Shown in pieces: positions 1 through 7,550 of a stretch of DNA of 64,000 nucleotides (the first letter of the stretch is position 1; every line of letters begins with the position of its first letter). The notes under the pieces were generated by a model. The model did not search any database, had not been told where the DNA came from, and saw only the letters and a program-made list of their open reading frames with translations. The translations under genes and the position numbers were made by a program. The stretch comes from Halomonas daqiaonensis (GTDB lineage: Bacteria; Pseudomonadota; Gammaproteobacteria; Pseudomonadales; Halomonadaceae). The stretch lies in contig NZ_FOBC01000006.1 in the NCBI RefSeq assembly GCF_900109725.1, positions 124,001 to 188,000 of the forward strand. The letters are read 5' to 3'.

Positions 1-942
1 ATGGTGGGAACGACGCCGGCCATGTGGAAATTGTTTCAGACCATTCGCAAGGTGGCTGCCGTGGACGCGCCGATATTCATCAGCGGCGAGTCGGGAACCG
101 GCAAGGAACTGACGGCCCAGGCCATCCACGAGCGTTCACCGAGGACTTCGGCGGCCTTTCACGCTATCAATTGCGGCGCTTTGCCCGATCACCTGATCCA
201 GTCGGAGCTGTTCGGGCATGAGAAGGGCGCCTTTACCGGTGCGGCACAGCGCAAGATCGGCCGAATCGAAGCCACTAATGGCGGGACCCTCTTCCTGGAC
301 GAGATCGGCGATCTGCCTCTGGAACTCCAGGTCAACCTCCTGCGTTTCCTCGAGACCCGTACCATCCAGCGCGTCGGCGGCCTGGAAGATATCGCCGTCG
401 ATGTACGCATCATCGCGGCAACGCACGTCGATCTCGAAAAGGCCGTCGAGGAGGGCCGCTTCCGGGAAGATCTATACCACCGTTTGAACGTGTTACAGAT
501 CAAGGTGCCACCTCTGCGTGAGCACAAGGAAGACATTGAAATCCTGGCCCGTTACTTCTTCGAGCGCTTTTCCAGCGAGAAAGCGTCCCGGCTGAAAGGC
601 TTCTCCCGTGAGGCCCTGCTGGTGATGCGGCAGTACCACTGGCCCGGGAACATTCGCGAACTGATCAACCGCATACGCCGCGCCATGGTCATGTGCGAGA
701 ACCCGCTTATCCAACCCGAGGATCTCGGCATCGAACGGCGTAAGATTTCGCGTCATAGCATGTCGCTCGACCAGGCCCGGGACACCGCCGAGCGTGAGGC
801 GCTGGTCGCCGCCCTGGGCCGCAACAGGCACAAGGTGCTTCCTGCGGCCCAGGAGTTGGGGGTTTCCCGAGTCACCATCTATCGGCTGATGGAAAAACAT
901 GGCTTATCCCGGCCTGAGGCCTGTCCCACCGCGAAGAGCTAG
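1..942 (+). CDS. Sigma-54-dependent activator, VpsR-like (5' end cut by window)
   Basis: The visible 313 residues are a sigma-54 AAA+ activator. Walker A (GESGTGKE) lies at about 29-36, the sigma-54 contact loop GAFTGA at 76-81, Walker B (GGTLFLDEI) at about 94-102, and a Fis-type helix-turn-helix fills the last 45 residues. The first visible residues match the usual start of the AAA+ domain, so the ATG at base 1 is probably internal and an N-terminal sensory domain lies outside the window. The RELINRIRRAMVM stretch after the AAA+ core reminds me of VpsR-type regulators, which in Vibrio control biofilm matrix genes with c-di-GMP. That subfamily call is from memory. A terminator follows, then a sigma-54 promoter driving the amyloid-like operon, which makes this gene its likely regulator (inference). 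Confidence 0.85.
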   Translation: MVGTTPAMWKLFQTIRKVAAVDAPIFISGESGTGKELTAQAIHERSPRTSAAFHAINCGALPDHLIQSELFGHEKGAFTGAAQRKIGRIEATNGGTLFLDEIGDLPLELQVNLLRFLETRTIQRVGGLEDIAVDVRIIAATHVDLEKAVEEGRFREDLYHRLNVLQIKVPPLREHKEDIEILARYFFERFSSEKASRLKGFSREALLVMRQYHWPGNIRELINRIRRAMVMCENPLIQPEDLGIERRKISRHSMSLDQARDTAEREALVAALGRNRHKVLPAAQELGVSRVTIYRLMEKHGLSRPEACPTAKS

Positions 943-994
943 CCTGCCTTTCGTCTCGATTGTTCCCGAACTCCCCCCTTTACACTTCCCCATC

Positions 995-1027
995 ATGCCT
1001 GTCTGGCTTCCAGACAGGCATTTTTTC
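995..1027 (+). terminator. Rho-independent terminator after the sigma-54 activator
   Basis: A perfect 12-bp stem (995-1006 with 1010-1021) has a 3-base loop and runs into a TTTTTT tract. It separates the activator from the operon that starts at 1290. Confidence 0.88.
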
Positions 1028-1090
1028 TGTGGCAAGTCGCGGAGTGAGCGGCAATGGGTTCAGCACTGTGACGGTTGCCTGGACCCTGGC

Positions 1091-1103
1091 TAACTGATTG
1101 ATT
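1091..1103 (-). promoter_or_regulatory. IHF-binding site candidate
   Basis: TAACTGATTGATT on the plus strand is an exact match to the reverse complement of the IHF core WATCAANNNNTTR. It lies about 125 bp upstream of the -24 element at 1228. IHF commonly bends DNA between enhancer and promoter at sigma-54 promoters. That is further upstream than many IHF sites, so an exact match could still be chance. Confidence 0.5.
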
Positions 1104-1227
1104 TTTAAGCATCTGTCTGAGTTGTTAGCACCAGACGCCTACCATGCCCACTCGGCTGTTACATAGGGTTAACAGTTCTTTACGAAACCTGAATCGTCAG
1201 GCCAATAAAAACAATGACTTAAAAAGT

Positions 1228-1243
1228 TGGCACGGCAATTGCT
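1228..1243 (+). promoter_or_regulatory. Sigma-54 (-24/-12) promoter of the amyloid-like operon
   Basis: TGGCACGGCAATTGCT fits the RpoN consensus TGGCAC-N5-TTGCW at every defined base, with the GG and GC pairs 10 bases apart as required. Transcription should begin near 1254, about 36 bp before the first start codon. Besides this site, the 347-bp gap from 943 to 1289 holds the terminator and the IHF-like site; I identified no other element there. Confidence 0.88.
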
Positions 1244-1289
1244 CTAGTTATCGTAAAGAACAGTGACGAGACGTTACGGAGAAGCTGCC

Positions 1290-1739
1290 ATGCAACTGAC
1301 CACCATCATACAGCGCCAACAGGCAGGCCACCGCGCCGAGGCTGCGATGCGTGGCGCAGACGGTAGCCGTCTCCTGAGCGAAGGTTCGCTGAAGCTGAAG
1401 TATGTGGTGACGCTGGGTTTGCTGACAGCGTGCCTGGCAGCCACTCAGCTAGTCCAGGCGAGCGATGCGACGACCGCAGGCGGCGGATCAGCAGAAGAGG
1501 TGTTTGGCGTCACGCGTATGCATCTGACAGAGAGCCTGGATGACACGGCACTTGAGACGATTCGCGGTCGTTACGTCGATGTTCGGATGCTGGGAGAAGG
1601 GGGCGAGGATTCCGTCATTCTCTGGGACGAACGTCCCGGAAGAGGAACCGGCAATGATGGCAACGGGACCGGCAGGTCTCTCTCCACCGGGCTCGGCAAC
1701 CAGCAGAGCACCACGGTGACAACACGGCGGGGACAGTAG
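1290..1739 (+). CDS. Exported protein of unknown function, first gene of the Fap-like operon
   Basis: The protein has 149 residues. The ATG at 1290 is chosen because GGAGAAG sits just upstream at 1278-1284; the in-frame GTG at 1263 lacks such a site. A long basic N-region precedes a hydrophobic signal segment (about 37-55, ending near VQASDA), so it is probably secreted. After it comes a motif L-D-D-x-x-L-x-x-I-R-G-R-Y-V-D (residues 83-97), shared with the protein encoded at 4974. The C-terminus is rich in Gly, Thr, Asn and Arg and looks disordered. In Pseudomonas this operon position is held by fapA, an amyloid chaperone of similar size, but I see no convincing similarity to it. Function unknown. 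Confidence 0.72.
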   Translation: MQLTTIIQRQQAGHRAEAAMRGADGSRLLSEGSLKLKYVVTLGLLTACLAATQLVQASDATTAGGGSAEEVFGVTRMHLTESLDDTALETIRGRYVDVRMLGEGGEDSVILWDERPGRGTGNDGNGTGRSLSTGLGNQQSTTVTTRRGQ

Positions 1740-1741
1740 CT

Positions 1742-2260
1742 ATGACGATTCAGCGATATCAGGCCATAAGGTTCGCTCGTACCGCGCTGTTGACGAGCAT
1801 CCTGGTCGGCTCCTTTGCCGGTACTAGTACGGCCGATACCGGGTCTACCCAGCAGCTTAAGCCCGGCGTTCGCCCTGGAGACGTCGTGATCCTGCGCCGG
1901 GTCGAGCCGGTGCCCGTAGGGAGAAGTGATCGCCATGCCGGCCCTATCGAGTCAAGGGTCAATGCTCGGGACAGCGCGATGGATCTGCAGCAGCGTCTCC
2001 CCGGCGTGCAGGCGATATCGTTATCCGATGATCGTGCCGCCGGTATTCGGAGCAGTGTCCAGGGGCCGGTCAATTCACTGCATCGTGCCCTGGGAACCGA
2101 CAGCAAACGGACGGGGGGTGCGGCATCACACGGAGCCAGTTCCAGCAGGGTGACCGGAAGTCTCGGCGGCGGCAGGGCGGGTGGACGTGTCACCTCCGTC
2201 ACCTCCGGGCTCTCGGGCACCATCGGCAAGGCTCTCTCACCACTGACAGGACGGAACTGA
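1742..2260 (+). CDS. Exported protein of unknown function, second gene of the Fap-like operon
   Basis: This 172-residue protein starts 2 bases after the previous stop and ends 2 bases before the next gene, so it is translated within the operon. Residues 11-31 form a signal peptide with probable cleavage after STA. The mature part has a central region containing LSDD...GIRSSV (94-106), which weakly echoes the LSDEEL...LRGRFV motif of the protein at 4974. Its tail (about 120-172) is Gly/Ser/Arg-rich and low in complexity. I recognise no family. An accessory or chaperone role in fibre assembly is suggested only by context. Confidence 0.68.
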   Translation: MTIQRYQAIRFARTALLTSILVGSFAGTSTADTGSTQQLKPGVRPGDVVILRRVEPVPVGRSDRHAGPIESRVNARDSAMDLQQRLPGVQAISLSDDRAAGIRSSVQGPVNSLHRALGTDSKRTGGAASHGASSSRVTGSLGGGRAGGRVTSVTSGLSGTIGKALSPLTGRN

Positions 2261-2262
2261 TC

Positions 2263-2931
2263 ATGGCGATGCTTCATACGGACAACACAGGCTACGGCTT
2301 GGGCGGCGGAATTCGAAACCGCAACAGGAAAGGGTTCGTCGCCATGGTGGGAGCCTTTCTGCTGATCGGTGGCATTCACGCCGCCATGGCTCAGGAAGGG
2401 CTGGGTATTCGCAACAGCACCGCCCTGGGTGGAAGTGCCTTGAGCCATATCAGCGGCGTGAGCACCACCAACATGGCGGCCGGCGAGGGCAACCTGCAGA
2501 GCAACAGTGGTGCCATGGCCATCGGCAAGGTCGCCAACACGGCGAACACGCTGGTGCAGCAGACAAGGATCGAGGAGCGAATCGCTGCCCAACAGGACAG
2601 GGTAGGAATTCAGGACCGCGCCTTTCGGCAGGCCGAAGGATGGATGTCGATCAACCAGGCAGCGGGTCAAGGGAATGTGCAGAGCAACACCTTCGGTGTG
2701 GCTCTGGGCATATCGGCCAGCAACCTCAACGACAACACCTTGCAACAGGTGCTGGCCGATAAGCAGGGGCTGAGTGGTACTGGTGACAGTTCGAGCAACT
2801 CCTCCAGCAAGGTCGAAATCGACAAGACGACCTTCGAGGGGGCCCGGGGTGTCATCCAGGTCAACCAGTCAGCCGGCACGGGGAACGCTACGCGCAACAG
2901 CTTCCGTATGAATATGGCGCTGGGGCAGTAG
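2263..2931 (+). CDS. FapB-like minor amyloid subunit candidate
   Basis: This 222-residue protein has an N-terminal signal region; the hydrophobic core is at about 25-40 and ends AMA-Q. It carries three copies of a 24-residue unit, at about 66-88, 126-149 and 196-219. Each holds the core N-x-[AS]-A-G-x-G-N-x-x-x-N followed by a hydrophobic stretch. In Pseudomonas, FapB and FapC amyloid subunits are built from three such Asn/Gln/Gly/Ala repeats joined by linkers. The short regular linkers (about 40-50 residues) resemble FapB, the fibre nucleator. It precedes the FapC-like gene, as fapB precedes fapC. Subunit identity is inferred from architecture, not alignment. Confidence 0.62.
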   Translation: MAMLHTDNTGYGLGGGIRNRNRKGFVAMVGAFLLIGGIHAAMAQEGLGIRNSTALGGSALSHISGVSTTNMAAGEGNLQSNSGAMAIGKVANTANTLVQQTRIEERIAAQQDRVGIQDRAFRQAEGWMSINQAAGQGNVQSNTFGVALGISASNLNDNTLQQVLADKQGLSGTGDSSSNSSSKVEIDKTTFEGARGVIQVNQSAGTGNATRNSFRMNMALGQ

Positions 2932-2983
2932 CGAGATCGCAAAGCAGGAATCAGAACGATTCGGTTCATTCAGGAGAAAGATC

Positions 2984-4108
2984 ATGAAAACGTTCCAAAA
3001 AGCTCCGCTGGCACTGGCAATCACCGCGCTGATGGTAGCGCCCTATGCGTTGGCTGATGGCAACAAGTTCGACACCGATAGCACCATCGATTCGGACTTC
3101 GATAATAAGATCGATGTCGAGATCACGCACGACTCCGATACCTACAAGGACTTCTATACCAAGGTCTTTACCATCGACGTTGCACGGCACTACTCCGGTG
3201 CCACGGTCGACAGCAAGCAGCTGAGCAACAAAAACGGTGTGACTAACAAGGCCTCCGACAACAACGCCACTCTGGACGGTAACGCCCTGCGCGGCTCCTC
3301 CGGCAACGTGGGGGTGAACGTGGCGGCTGGCGACAACAACAGCCAGGCCAACGATGCGGCTCTCTCCGCCTCGGATGCCGCTCATGTGTTTGGTCAGGCG
3401 GCGGCGTTCTCGGCGCAGTCGGCCTCCAATAACGTCGTGCTGAACTCTGGCAGCCCCAACAATGCCCGCCTGGGCGGCAATGCGCTGCAGAATGCCACCG
3501 GCAATATCGGCGTCAACGTCGCGGCAGGCGTCGCCAACGCCCAGCAGAACTCGCTGGCGGCTTCTGCCAACACCAATAGCGGGTCTGCCGATGCCACCAC
3601 CGGTGGCGTACAGACCACCTACAACAACACCACCACCAACCAGGGCCATAAAGAGACCTTTACCGATACGGTGCGTGTCTCCGTTAGTGGTGAAATGACT
3701 GGCACCTATGATGGAAGTGGCTCTGGGTCGTGGAACCAAACTAATAATGTCTATCCAGAAATCTGGGAAGGTGGCGAAGGTCATGGTGTAGGTGGTCCTC
3801 AATACTGGGGTCATGCCGATTTTGATGACAACAACTTCGACGGATCTGATGGTAAATTCGAAGGTGATCTTGGCTTCGAAGAGACCGGTGATATGACGCT
3901 TTCCGGCACGCTATCCGGAAGAGTTACCACTACCAACACCGTCTATGTGGCCAATGAGAACAACGCGTCTCTCAGCGGCAATGCCCTGCGCGGCGCCAGC
4001 GGCAATATCGGGGTGAACGTGGCCGCTGGTACCAACAACCTGCAGCGTAACTCCATGGCCATTGCCTCGGCTTCTGCAGGTTCAAATGCCGGTGCTCCAA
4101 CCGAGTAG
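2984..4108 (+). CDS. FapC-like major functional-amyloid subunit candidate
   Basis: The protein has 374 residues, AGGAGA upstream, and a clean signal peptide (1-24, cleaved after ALA). Three near-identical repeats of about 35 residues begin at 93, 159 and 326. Each reads N-N-A-x-L-x-G-N-A-L-x-x-x-x-G-N-[VI]-G-V-N-V-A-A-G, then N-x-x-x-N. The first linker is about 30 residues. The second is about 130 residues, rich in Gly, Asp, Thr and aromatics, and less GC-rich than its surroundings. Three repeats with one long variable linker is the FapC layout, but the C-terminal CxxC of Pseudomonas FapC is absent, as there is no cysteine at all. It should be secreted through the outer membrane and polymerise. 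Annotation pipelines often label such repeats adhesin or heme-utilisation protein. Confidence 0.65.
   Translation: MKTFQKAPLALAITALMVAPYALADGNKFDTDSTIDSDFDNKIDVEITHDSDTYKDFYTKVFTIDVARHYSGATVDSKQLSNKNGVTNKASDNNATLDGNALRGSSGNVGVNVAAGDNNSQANDAALSASDAAHVFGQAAAFSAQSASNNVVLNSGSPNNARLGGNALQNATGNIGVNVAAGVANAQQNSLAASANTNSGSADATTGGVQTTYNNTTTNQGHKETFTDTVRVSVSGEMTGTYDGSGSGSWNQTNNVYPEIWEGGEGHGVGGPQYWGHADFDDNNFDGSDGKFEGDLGFEETGDMTLSGTLSGRVTTTNTVYVANENNASLSGNALRGASGNIGVNVAAGTNNLQRNSMAIASASAGSNAGAPTE
3260..4069 (+). repeat. Three coding repeats in the FapC-like gene
   Basis: Units start at about 3260, 3458 and 3959 and are each about 110 bp long. They encode the N-N-A-x-L-x-G-N-A-L / G-V-N-V-A-A-G amyloid-type motif. 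The spacing is uneven (198 then 501 bp) because the second linker is expanded. Confidence 0.8.
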
Positions 4109-4151
4109 TAGTTGAACCAGCCAAGATGCTACTACTGCATCTAGCTAAATT

Positions 4152-4175
4152 CCCGGCCTGCCTCGGCAGGCCGGG
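4152..4175 (+). other. Intercistronic hairpin after the FapC-like gene
   Basis: A GC-rich 10-bp perfect stem (4152-4161 with 4166-4175, 4-base loop) sits in the 116-bp gap before the peptidase gene. No T-tract follows, so it is unlikely to stop transcription fully. A stem here could protect the upstream mRNA from 3' decay and so raise the subunit level relative to the assembly genes (inference). Confidence 0.55.
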
Positions 4176-4224
4176 TGTTGAGCGAAATGAATGGATTTAA
4201 CAAGGGCTTGCCGAGGAGTCAGTC

Positions 4225-4929
4225 ATGAAGCCGAGCTATTTGAGCTGGATGCCATTACTGGTCCTGGGGCTTTCCCTCCCCTTTTTCGATGCCCAGGCGG
4301 CCAGTGTACGCCTGGGCAACATCATGTCCGGTACCGTGATCCAGAAGGACGTGCAGTCCATCCGGGAGCGTCGGTTCGAGAACCTGATCGAGCAGCGCAC
4401 GGACTTCTCCTGCGGGGCGGCGTCGCTGGCGACCATCCTCAAGCATGCCTATGGGCAACCCTCGGTTACCGAGGAGAGCGTGCTGGCCGGCATGCTGGAG
4501 GTCTCGGACCCCGAGGTCGTGCGCGAGCGGGGGTTCTCACTGCTGGACCTCAAGAACTACGTAGAAACTCTCGGCTATCGCGGCCGAGGCTACGAGGTGG
4601 CACCCGAAACCCTGGACGAAGTTTCGATCCCAGTCATCGTGTTGCTGGACCTCGATGGCTACAAGCATTTCGTGGTCATGAAGAAGGCCAGTGGTGATCG
4701 GGTTTACGTAGGGGATCCGGCGCTGGGTAACCGTGTGATGTCGCGGGATGAGTTCATGGCCTCCTGGAACAGCATCATCTTCGCCATCGTCGGTGAAGGA
4801 TTCGATCGCAATACCGCGCTGCTTGACCCCAGGCAGCCACTGACGGCGCACCGCATGCAGGACATCTTTGCACCGGTGCCCAGGCAGAAACTGCTCGATT
4901 TCGGCTTTCGGCATGCGGACCTCTTCTGA
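4225..4929 (+). CDS. C39-family cysteine peptidase, FapD-like
   Basis: The protein has 234 residues and a signal peptide (about 1-26, cleaved near AQA). The core is a stand-alone C39 papain-like peptidase with catalytic Cys63 in DFSCGAASLATIL, His148 in GYKHFVVM and Asp164 in VGDPALG. There is no ABC transporter or membrane domain, so it should act in the periplasm. In Pseudomonas FapD is a periplasmic C39 peptidase needed for amyloid export, and it is likewise encoded right after fapC. C39 enzymes usually cut after a Gly-Gly leader. The L-x-D-x-x-L-x-x-[IL]-R-G-R motifs in two operon neighbours are possible substrates (inference). Confidence 0.8.
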   Translation: MKPSYLSWMPLLVLGLSLPFFDAQAASVRLGNIMSGTVIQKDVQSIRERRFENLIEQRTDFSCGAASLATILKHAYGQPSVTEESVLAGMLEVSDPEVVRERGFSLLDLKNYVETLGYRGRGYEVAPETLDEVSIPVIVLLDLDGYKHFVVMKKASGDRVYVGDPALGNRVMSRDEFMASWNSIIFAIVGEGFDRNTALLDPRQPLTAHRMQDIFAPVPRQKLLDFGFRHADLF

Positions 4930-4973
4930 CCCTGCGGGGTGAATAGGCCACAGTCGATCTGAGGGTGACGAAC

Positions 4974-5771
4974 ATGTTCAAGCACGTTTGGAAACACAAT
5001 GTGAGGAGAGGCGGCATCACCGCCCTGTTGGCGATCTCCACTATCGGCCTGTCGGCGCCGCCGGCAGAGGCCGGAGTCTCGGACTTCACCGATTTCGCCT
5101 CGGGCAGACAGTTGAGCGACGAGGAACTCGGACATTTGCGGGGCCGCTTCGTCGACAAGGGGAGTCTGATGTTCTTCGGCGTGCAGATGACCAGCGAGTG
5201 GCGAACGTCCCAGGGCGAGCATCTCATGGTACAGGGCAACCTGAGGGGGGACCTTAGCGGCCGTGTTCCCACGGTGAGTTTTGAGCCTCGCCTGACCATG
5301 GTCTCGATGAACGAGCAAGGAGCAACCGGCTTTGGCGGTAACGGTGCTACCGTTCGGGATGCCGGCACCGGCAACGCCCGTGGGGTGGTGCAGACCATCC
5401 AGGCGGGGGGGGACTTCAACGCCGCGGCCAACGACCTGCAGATCGATGTGCTGGATGCCTCGACCCGAAGGGACGTGAACCAAGGTGGTGCGAGTGGCGC
5501 GCTTGAATGGCGGCTGCCATCCGGTACGCGGGTATCGGCGCGCCAGAGCGACCAGGGGATGGGCGTCGAGATGCAGGTGCCCGGCGTAGGGCGGATCAGC
5601 CAGGCCATTGTCCCCAGCCGTGGCCTGCGTCAGTCGATCCAGTTGACCAGTGACCTGCAGCAGGTACGCAACCTGACGCGGCTGCAACTCTACATGGACC
5701 GTCGCAGTGCCAATGCCGGCGCCCCCGGCGTGCGTAGTGCCGTTGAGTCGGCGCGTCAGCTCAAGCGCTGA
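4974..5771 (+). CDS. Exported operon protein with LSDEEL-LRGRFV motif, function unknown
   Basis: The protein has 265 residues. The ATG at 4974 is preferred over the GTG at 4965 because GAGGG lies 8 bases before it. A basic N-region and hydrophobic segment (15-33, cleaved near AEA) indicate export. Directly after the signal, residues 47-61 carry L-S-D-E-E-L-x-x-L-R-G-R-F-V-D, the motif also found in the first operon gene. The rest alternates polar and hydrophobic residues, suggesting a beta-rich fold, and ends with a short basic helix. It takes the position of fapE (between fapD and fapF) but lacks amyloid repeats and any cysteine, so I do not call it FapE. Confidence 0.7.
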   Translation: MFKHVWKHNVRRGGITALLAISTIGLSAPPAEAGVSDFTDFASGRQLSDEELGHLRGRFVDKGSLMFFGVQMTSEWRTSQGEHLMVQGNLRGDLSGRVPTVSFEPRLTMVSMNEQGATGFGGNGATVRDAGTGNARGVVQTIQAGGDFNAAANDLQIDVLDASTRRDVNQGGASGALEWRLPSGTRVSARQSDQGMGVEMQVPGVGRISQAIVPSRGLRQSIQLTSDLQQVRNLTRLQLYMDRRSANAGAPGVRSAVESARQLKR

Positions 5772-5776
5772 AGATA

Positions 5777-5799
5777 ACCAGCATCAACGCTATGCTGGT
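5777..5799 (+). other. Intercistronic hairpin before the beta-barrel gene
   Basis: ACCAGCAT (5777-5784) pairs perfectly with ATGCTGGT (5792-5799) across a 7-base loop, just after the stop of the preceding gene. There is no T-run. It may modulate stability or translation between the two genes. Confidence 0.45.
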
Positions 5800-5905
5800 C
5801 TACACTACGGCTGTCTTAGGGCGGTCGCCATCGTGCTCGTGGTATGTTGTCAACGGCTCGAGGAGGTGTCCGACAGGTTGGTTGCTCAAGCACAAGGAGA
5901 TATGT

Positions 5906-6985
5906 GTGGTTACGTCGAAAGCATTCATGCCGAACAAGGTGTCAATTCTTGCCTTTCCCATCGTGGCGTTTTCGCTGGGTGCCGCCACGATGGCGCAGGC
6001 GCAGATGAGCAACGATGATGGGGAGGTGGTGCGCGAGGCCAGGCCCAGCCAGAGTGTCGAGAACGTCCTGCGCGAGGAGCATGCCCTCTTCTCGGACCGA
6101 CTGACCATCGAGCCGGGCATCAACTACTCTTATTCGGATCGCTCCCAGCTGGCCCTTCGGGGCTTTCTTGCTCTCGACGCTATCTTCCTGGGTGAGATCA
6201 ATGTCGATGCGGTAGAGAGCCATATCACGACGTTTGACCTTAATACCCGTTATGGTTTGACAAATAGGTTGGAAGTAGGGCTGAACTTGCCCTTCGTCTA
6301 TCGTTCCAGTACATACCAGTCCATCGGAGATGATTTTTCTACCGAGAAGAACAGTGAGACATCCGTGGATGAAGCGGATCTCGGCGATATCAGCCTGTCA
6401 CTTTCCTATCGACTGATGCCAGAAACGCAGACACGTCCCGATCTCGTCTGGAATTTTGGCGTGCGTGCGCCGACAGGCACCGATCCGTACGGTGTTGACG
6501 TGCGTCAGGACTCCAATACCAACTTGAATGTCCCTACGGAGCTGCCTACCGGGAACGGCGTATGGGGTGTCAACACCGGTATATCGCTCCTCAAGACACT
6601 GGATCCGGCCATTGTCTTTGCCAATCTTGGCTATACGTATAATTTCGAGGAGAGCTTTGACGACATTTCTGCTAATGAAGGCAATCAGCCTGGGGATGTA
6701 AAGCTTGGGGATACCATTCGAGCCGGCTTCGGGACGGCTTTTGCACTTAACGAGAGCTTCAGCCTATCGCTTTCCTACTCCCATGAATATATTCAGCAAT
6801 CTGAAACAACCCAGGGCGGTGCTACCAGCAAGGTGATCGGCAGCGACGCCAATGTCGGGGTACTGAACCTGGGTGGGACCTACGCACTGAATGACAGCAC
6901 CTCCATCGTCACCAGCCTCGGCGTGGGCCTCACCGATGATGCCTCGGACATCAGCCTGACCTTCCGCATGCCCTTCCAAATGTAG
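5906..6985 (+). CDS. Outer-membrane beta-barrel protein, FapF-like exporter candidate
   Basis: The GTG at 5906 is chosen because AAGGAG sits 6 bases upstream; the ATG at 5792 would put a polar, cysteine-containing stretch before the signal peptide. The 359-residue product has a signal peptide (cleaved near AQA, about 32), a short acidic linker that may be helical (about 40-62), and then a long run of alternating residues with many aromatics, typical of a barrel of 12 or more strands. It resembles proteins annotated as PF13557-type outer-membrane transporters. FapF is a trimeric barrel that exports Fap amyloid and is encoded last in the operon, as here. The exporter role is inference from fold and position. 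Confidence 0.62.
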   Translation: MVTSKAFMPNKVSILAFPIVAFSLGAATMAQAQMSNDDGEVVREARPSQSVENVLREEHALFSDRLTIEPGINYSYSDRSQLALRGFLALDAIFLGEINVDAVESHITTFDLNTRYGLTNRLEVGLNLPFVYRSSTYQSIGDDFSTEKNSETSVDEADLGDISLSLSYRLMPETQTRPDLVWNFGVRAPTGTDPYGVDVRQDSNTNLNVPTELPTGNGVWGVNTGISLLKTLDPAIVFANLGYTYNFEESFDDISANEGNQPGDVKLGDTIRAGFGTAFALNESFSLSLSYSHEYIQQSETTQGGATSKVIGSDANVGVLNLGGTYALNDSTSIVTSLGVGLTDDASDISLTFRMPFQM

Positions 6986-7009
6986 TCTTCGTTCGAATCG
7001 CAATTATTC

Positions 7010-7047
7010 AAGCAAGCCACCCAGGTTGGTGGCTTGCTTGCTTTTCT
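7010..7047 (+). terminator. Rho-independent terminator of the Fap-like operon
   Basis: A 12-bp perfect stem (7010-7021 with 7028-7039, 6-base loop) is followed by GCTTTTCTCT. It marks the 3' end of the operon and isolates it from ftsB. Confidence 0.88.
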
Positions 7048-7199
7048 CTGTCATACGCACGGGAGGCGACCTGTAAGCAGAGCTCTGCCGTCTATAGTGT
7101 ATAGATAGCCCTTGCCATGCTTCTGCGTGTCGCCTCGCCGCCCTGCGTCACAAGATGGCATAATGCCCGTCATCGGCAACCTCGTGACGGACTCCCCGC

Positions 7200-7550
7200 A
7201 TGCTGAAGTGGCTGGCCATCGTGCTCATCATCCTGCTCGCGCTGCTGCAGTACCGGCTGTGGCTCGGCGAGGGTGGCATGCGCGAGCTCACCGAGGTACG
7301 CCAGCGCGTGGCTACCCTGGAGGAAGATAACCAGCCGCTGCGCGACCGCAATGCACGCCTGGCCGCCGAGGTGGTGGACCTCAAGACCGGCCTCGACGCT
7401 ATCGAGGAGCGGGCCCGCAGCGACATCGGCATGGTGCGCAGCGATGAGCAGTTCTTCTGGGTGCCGGGGGTGGCGGTGGAGGCCTCCGGCCTCGAGATCA
7501 ATGACAGCCTGGTTGGCATGCCGGCACCCGGGACGGAGGATGAGCCGTGA
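7200..7550 (+). CDS. ftsB: Cell division protein FtsB
   Basis: This 116-residue bitopic protein has one membrane segment at 3-19, then a coiled coil of heptad-spaced Leu/Val at about 28-72, and a C-terminal tail containing the conserved FFWVPG-type end. FtsB joins FtsL and FtsQ in the divisome and helps trigger septal peptidoglycan synthesis. It overlaps ispD by 4 bases, the usual gammaproteobacterial arrangement. Its customary upstream neighbour eno is not adjacent; the Fap-like operon occupies that side. Confidence 0.92.
   Translation: MLKWLAIVLIILLALLQYRLWLGEGGMRELTEVRQRVATLEEDNQPLRDRNARLAAEVVDLKTGLDAIEERARSDIGMVRSDEQFFWVPGVAVEASGLEINDSLVGMPAPGTEDEP

Noticed and set aside
2966-3814. 282-codon minus-strand reading frame opposite the FapC-like gene
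   Set aside because: Its repeats are the reverse of the plus-strand amyloid repeats, and the plus strand has the signal peptide and ribosome site.
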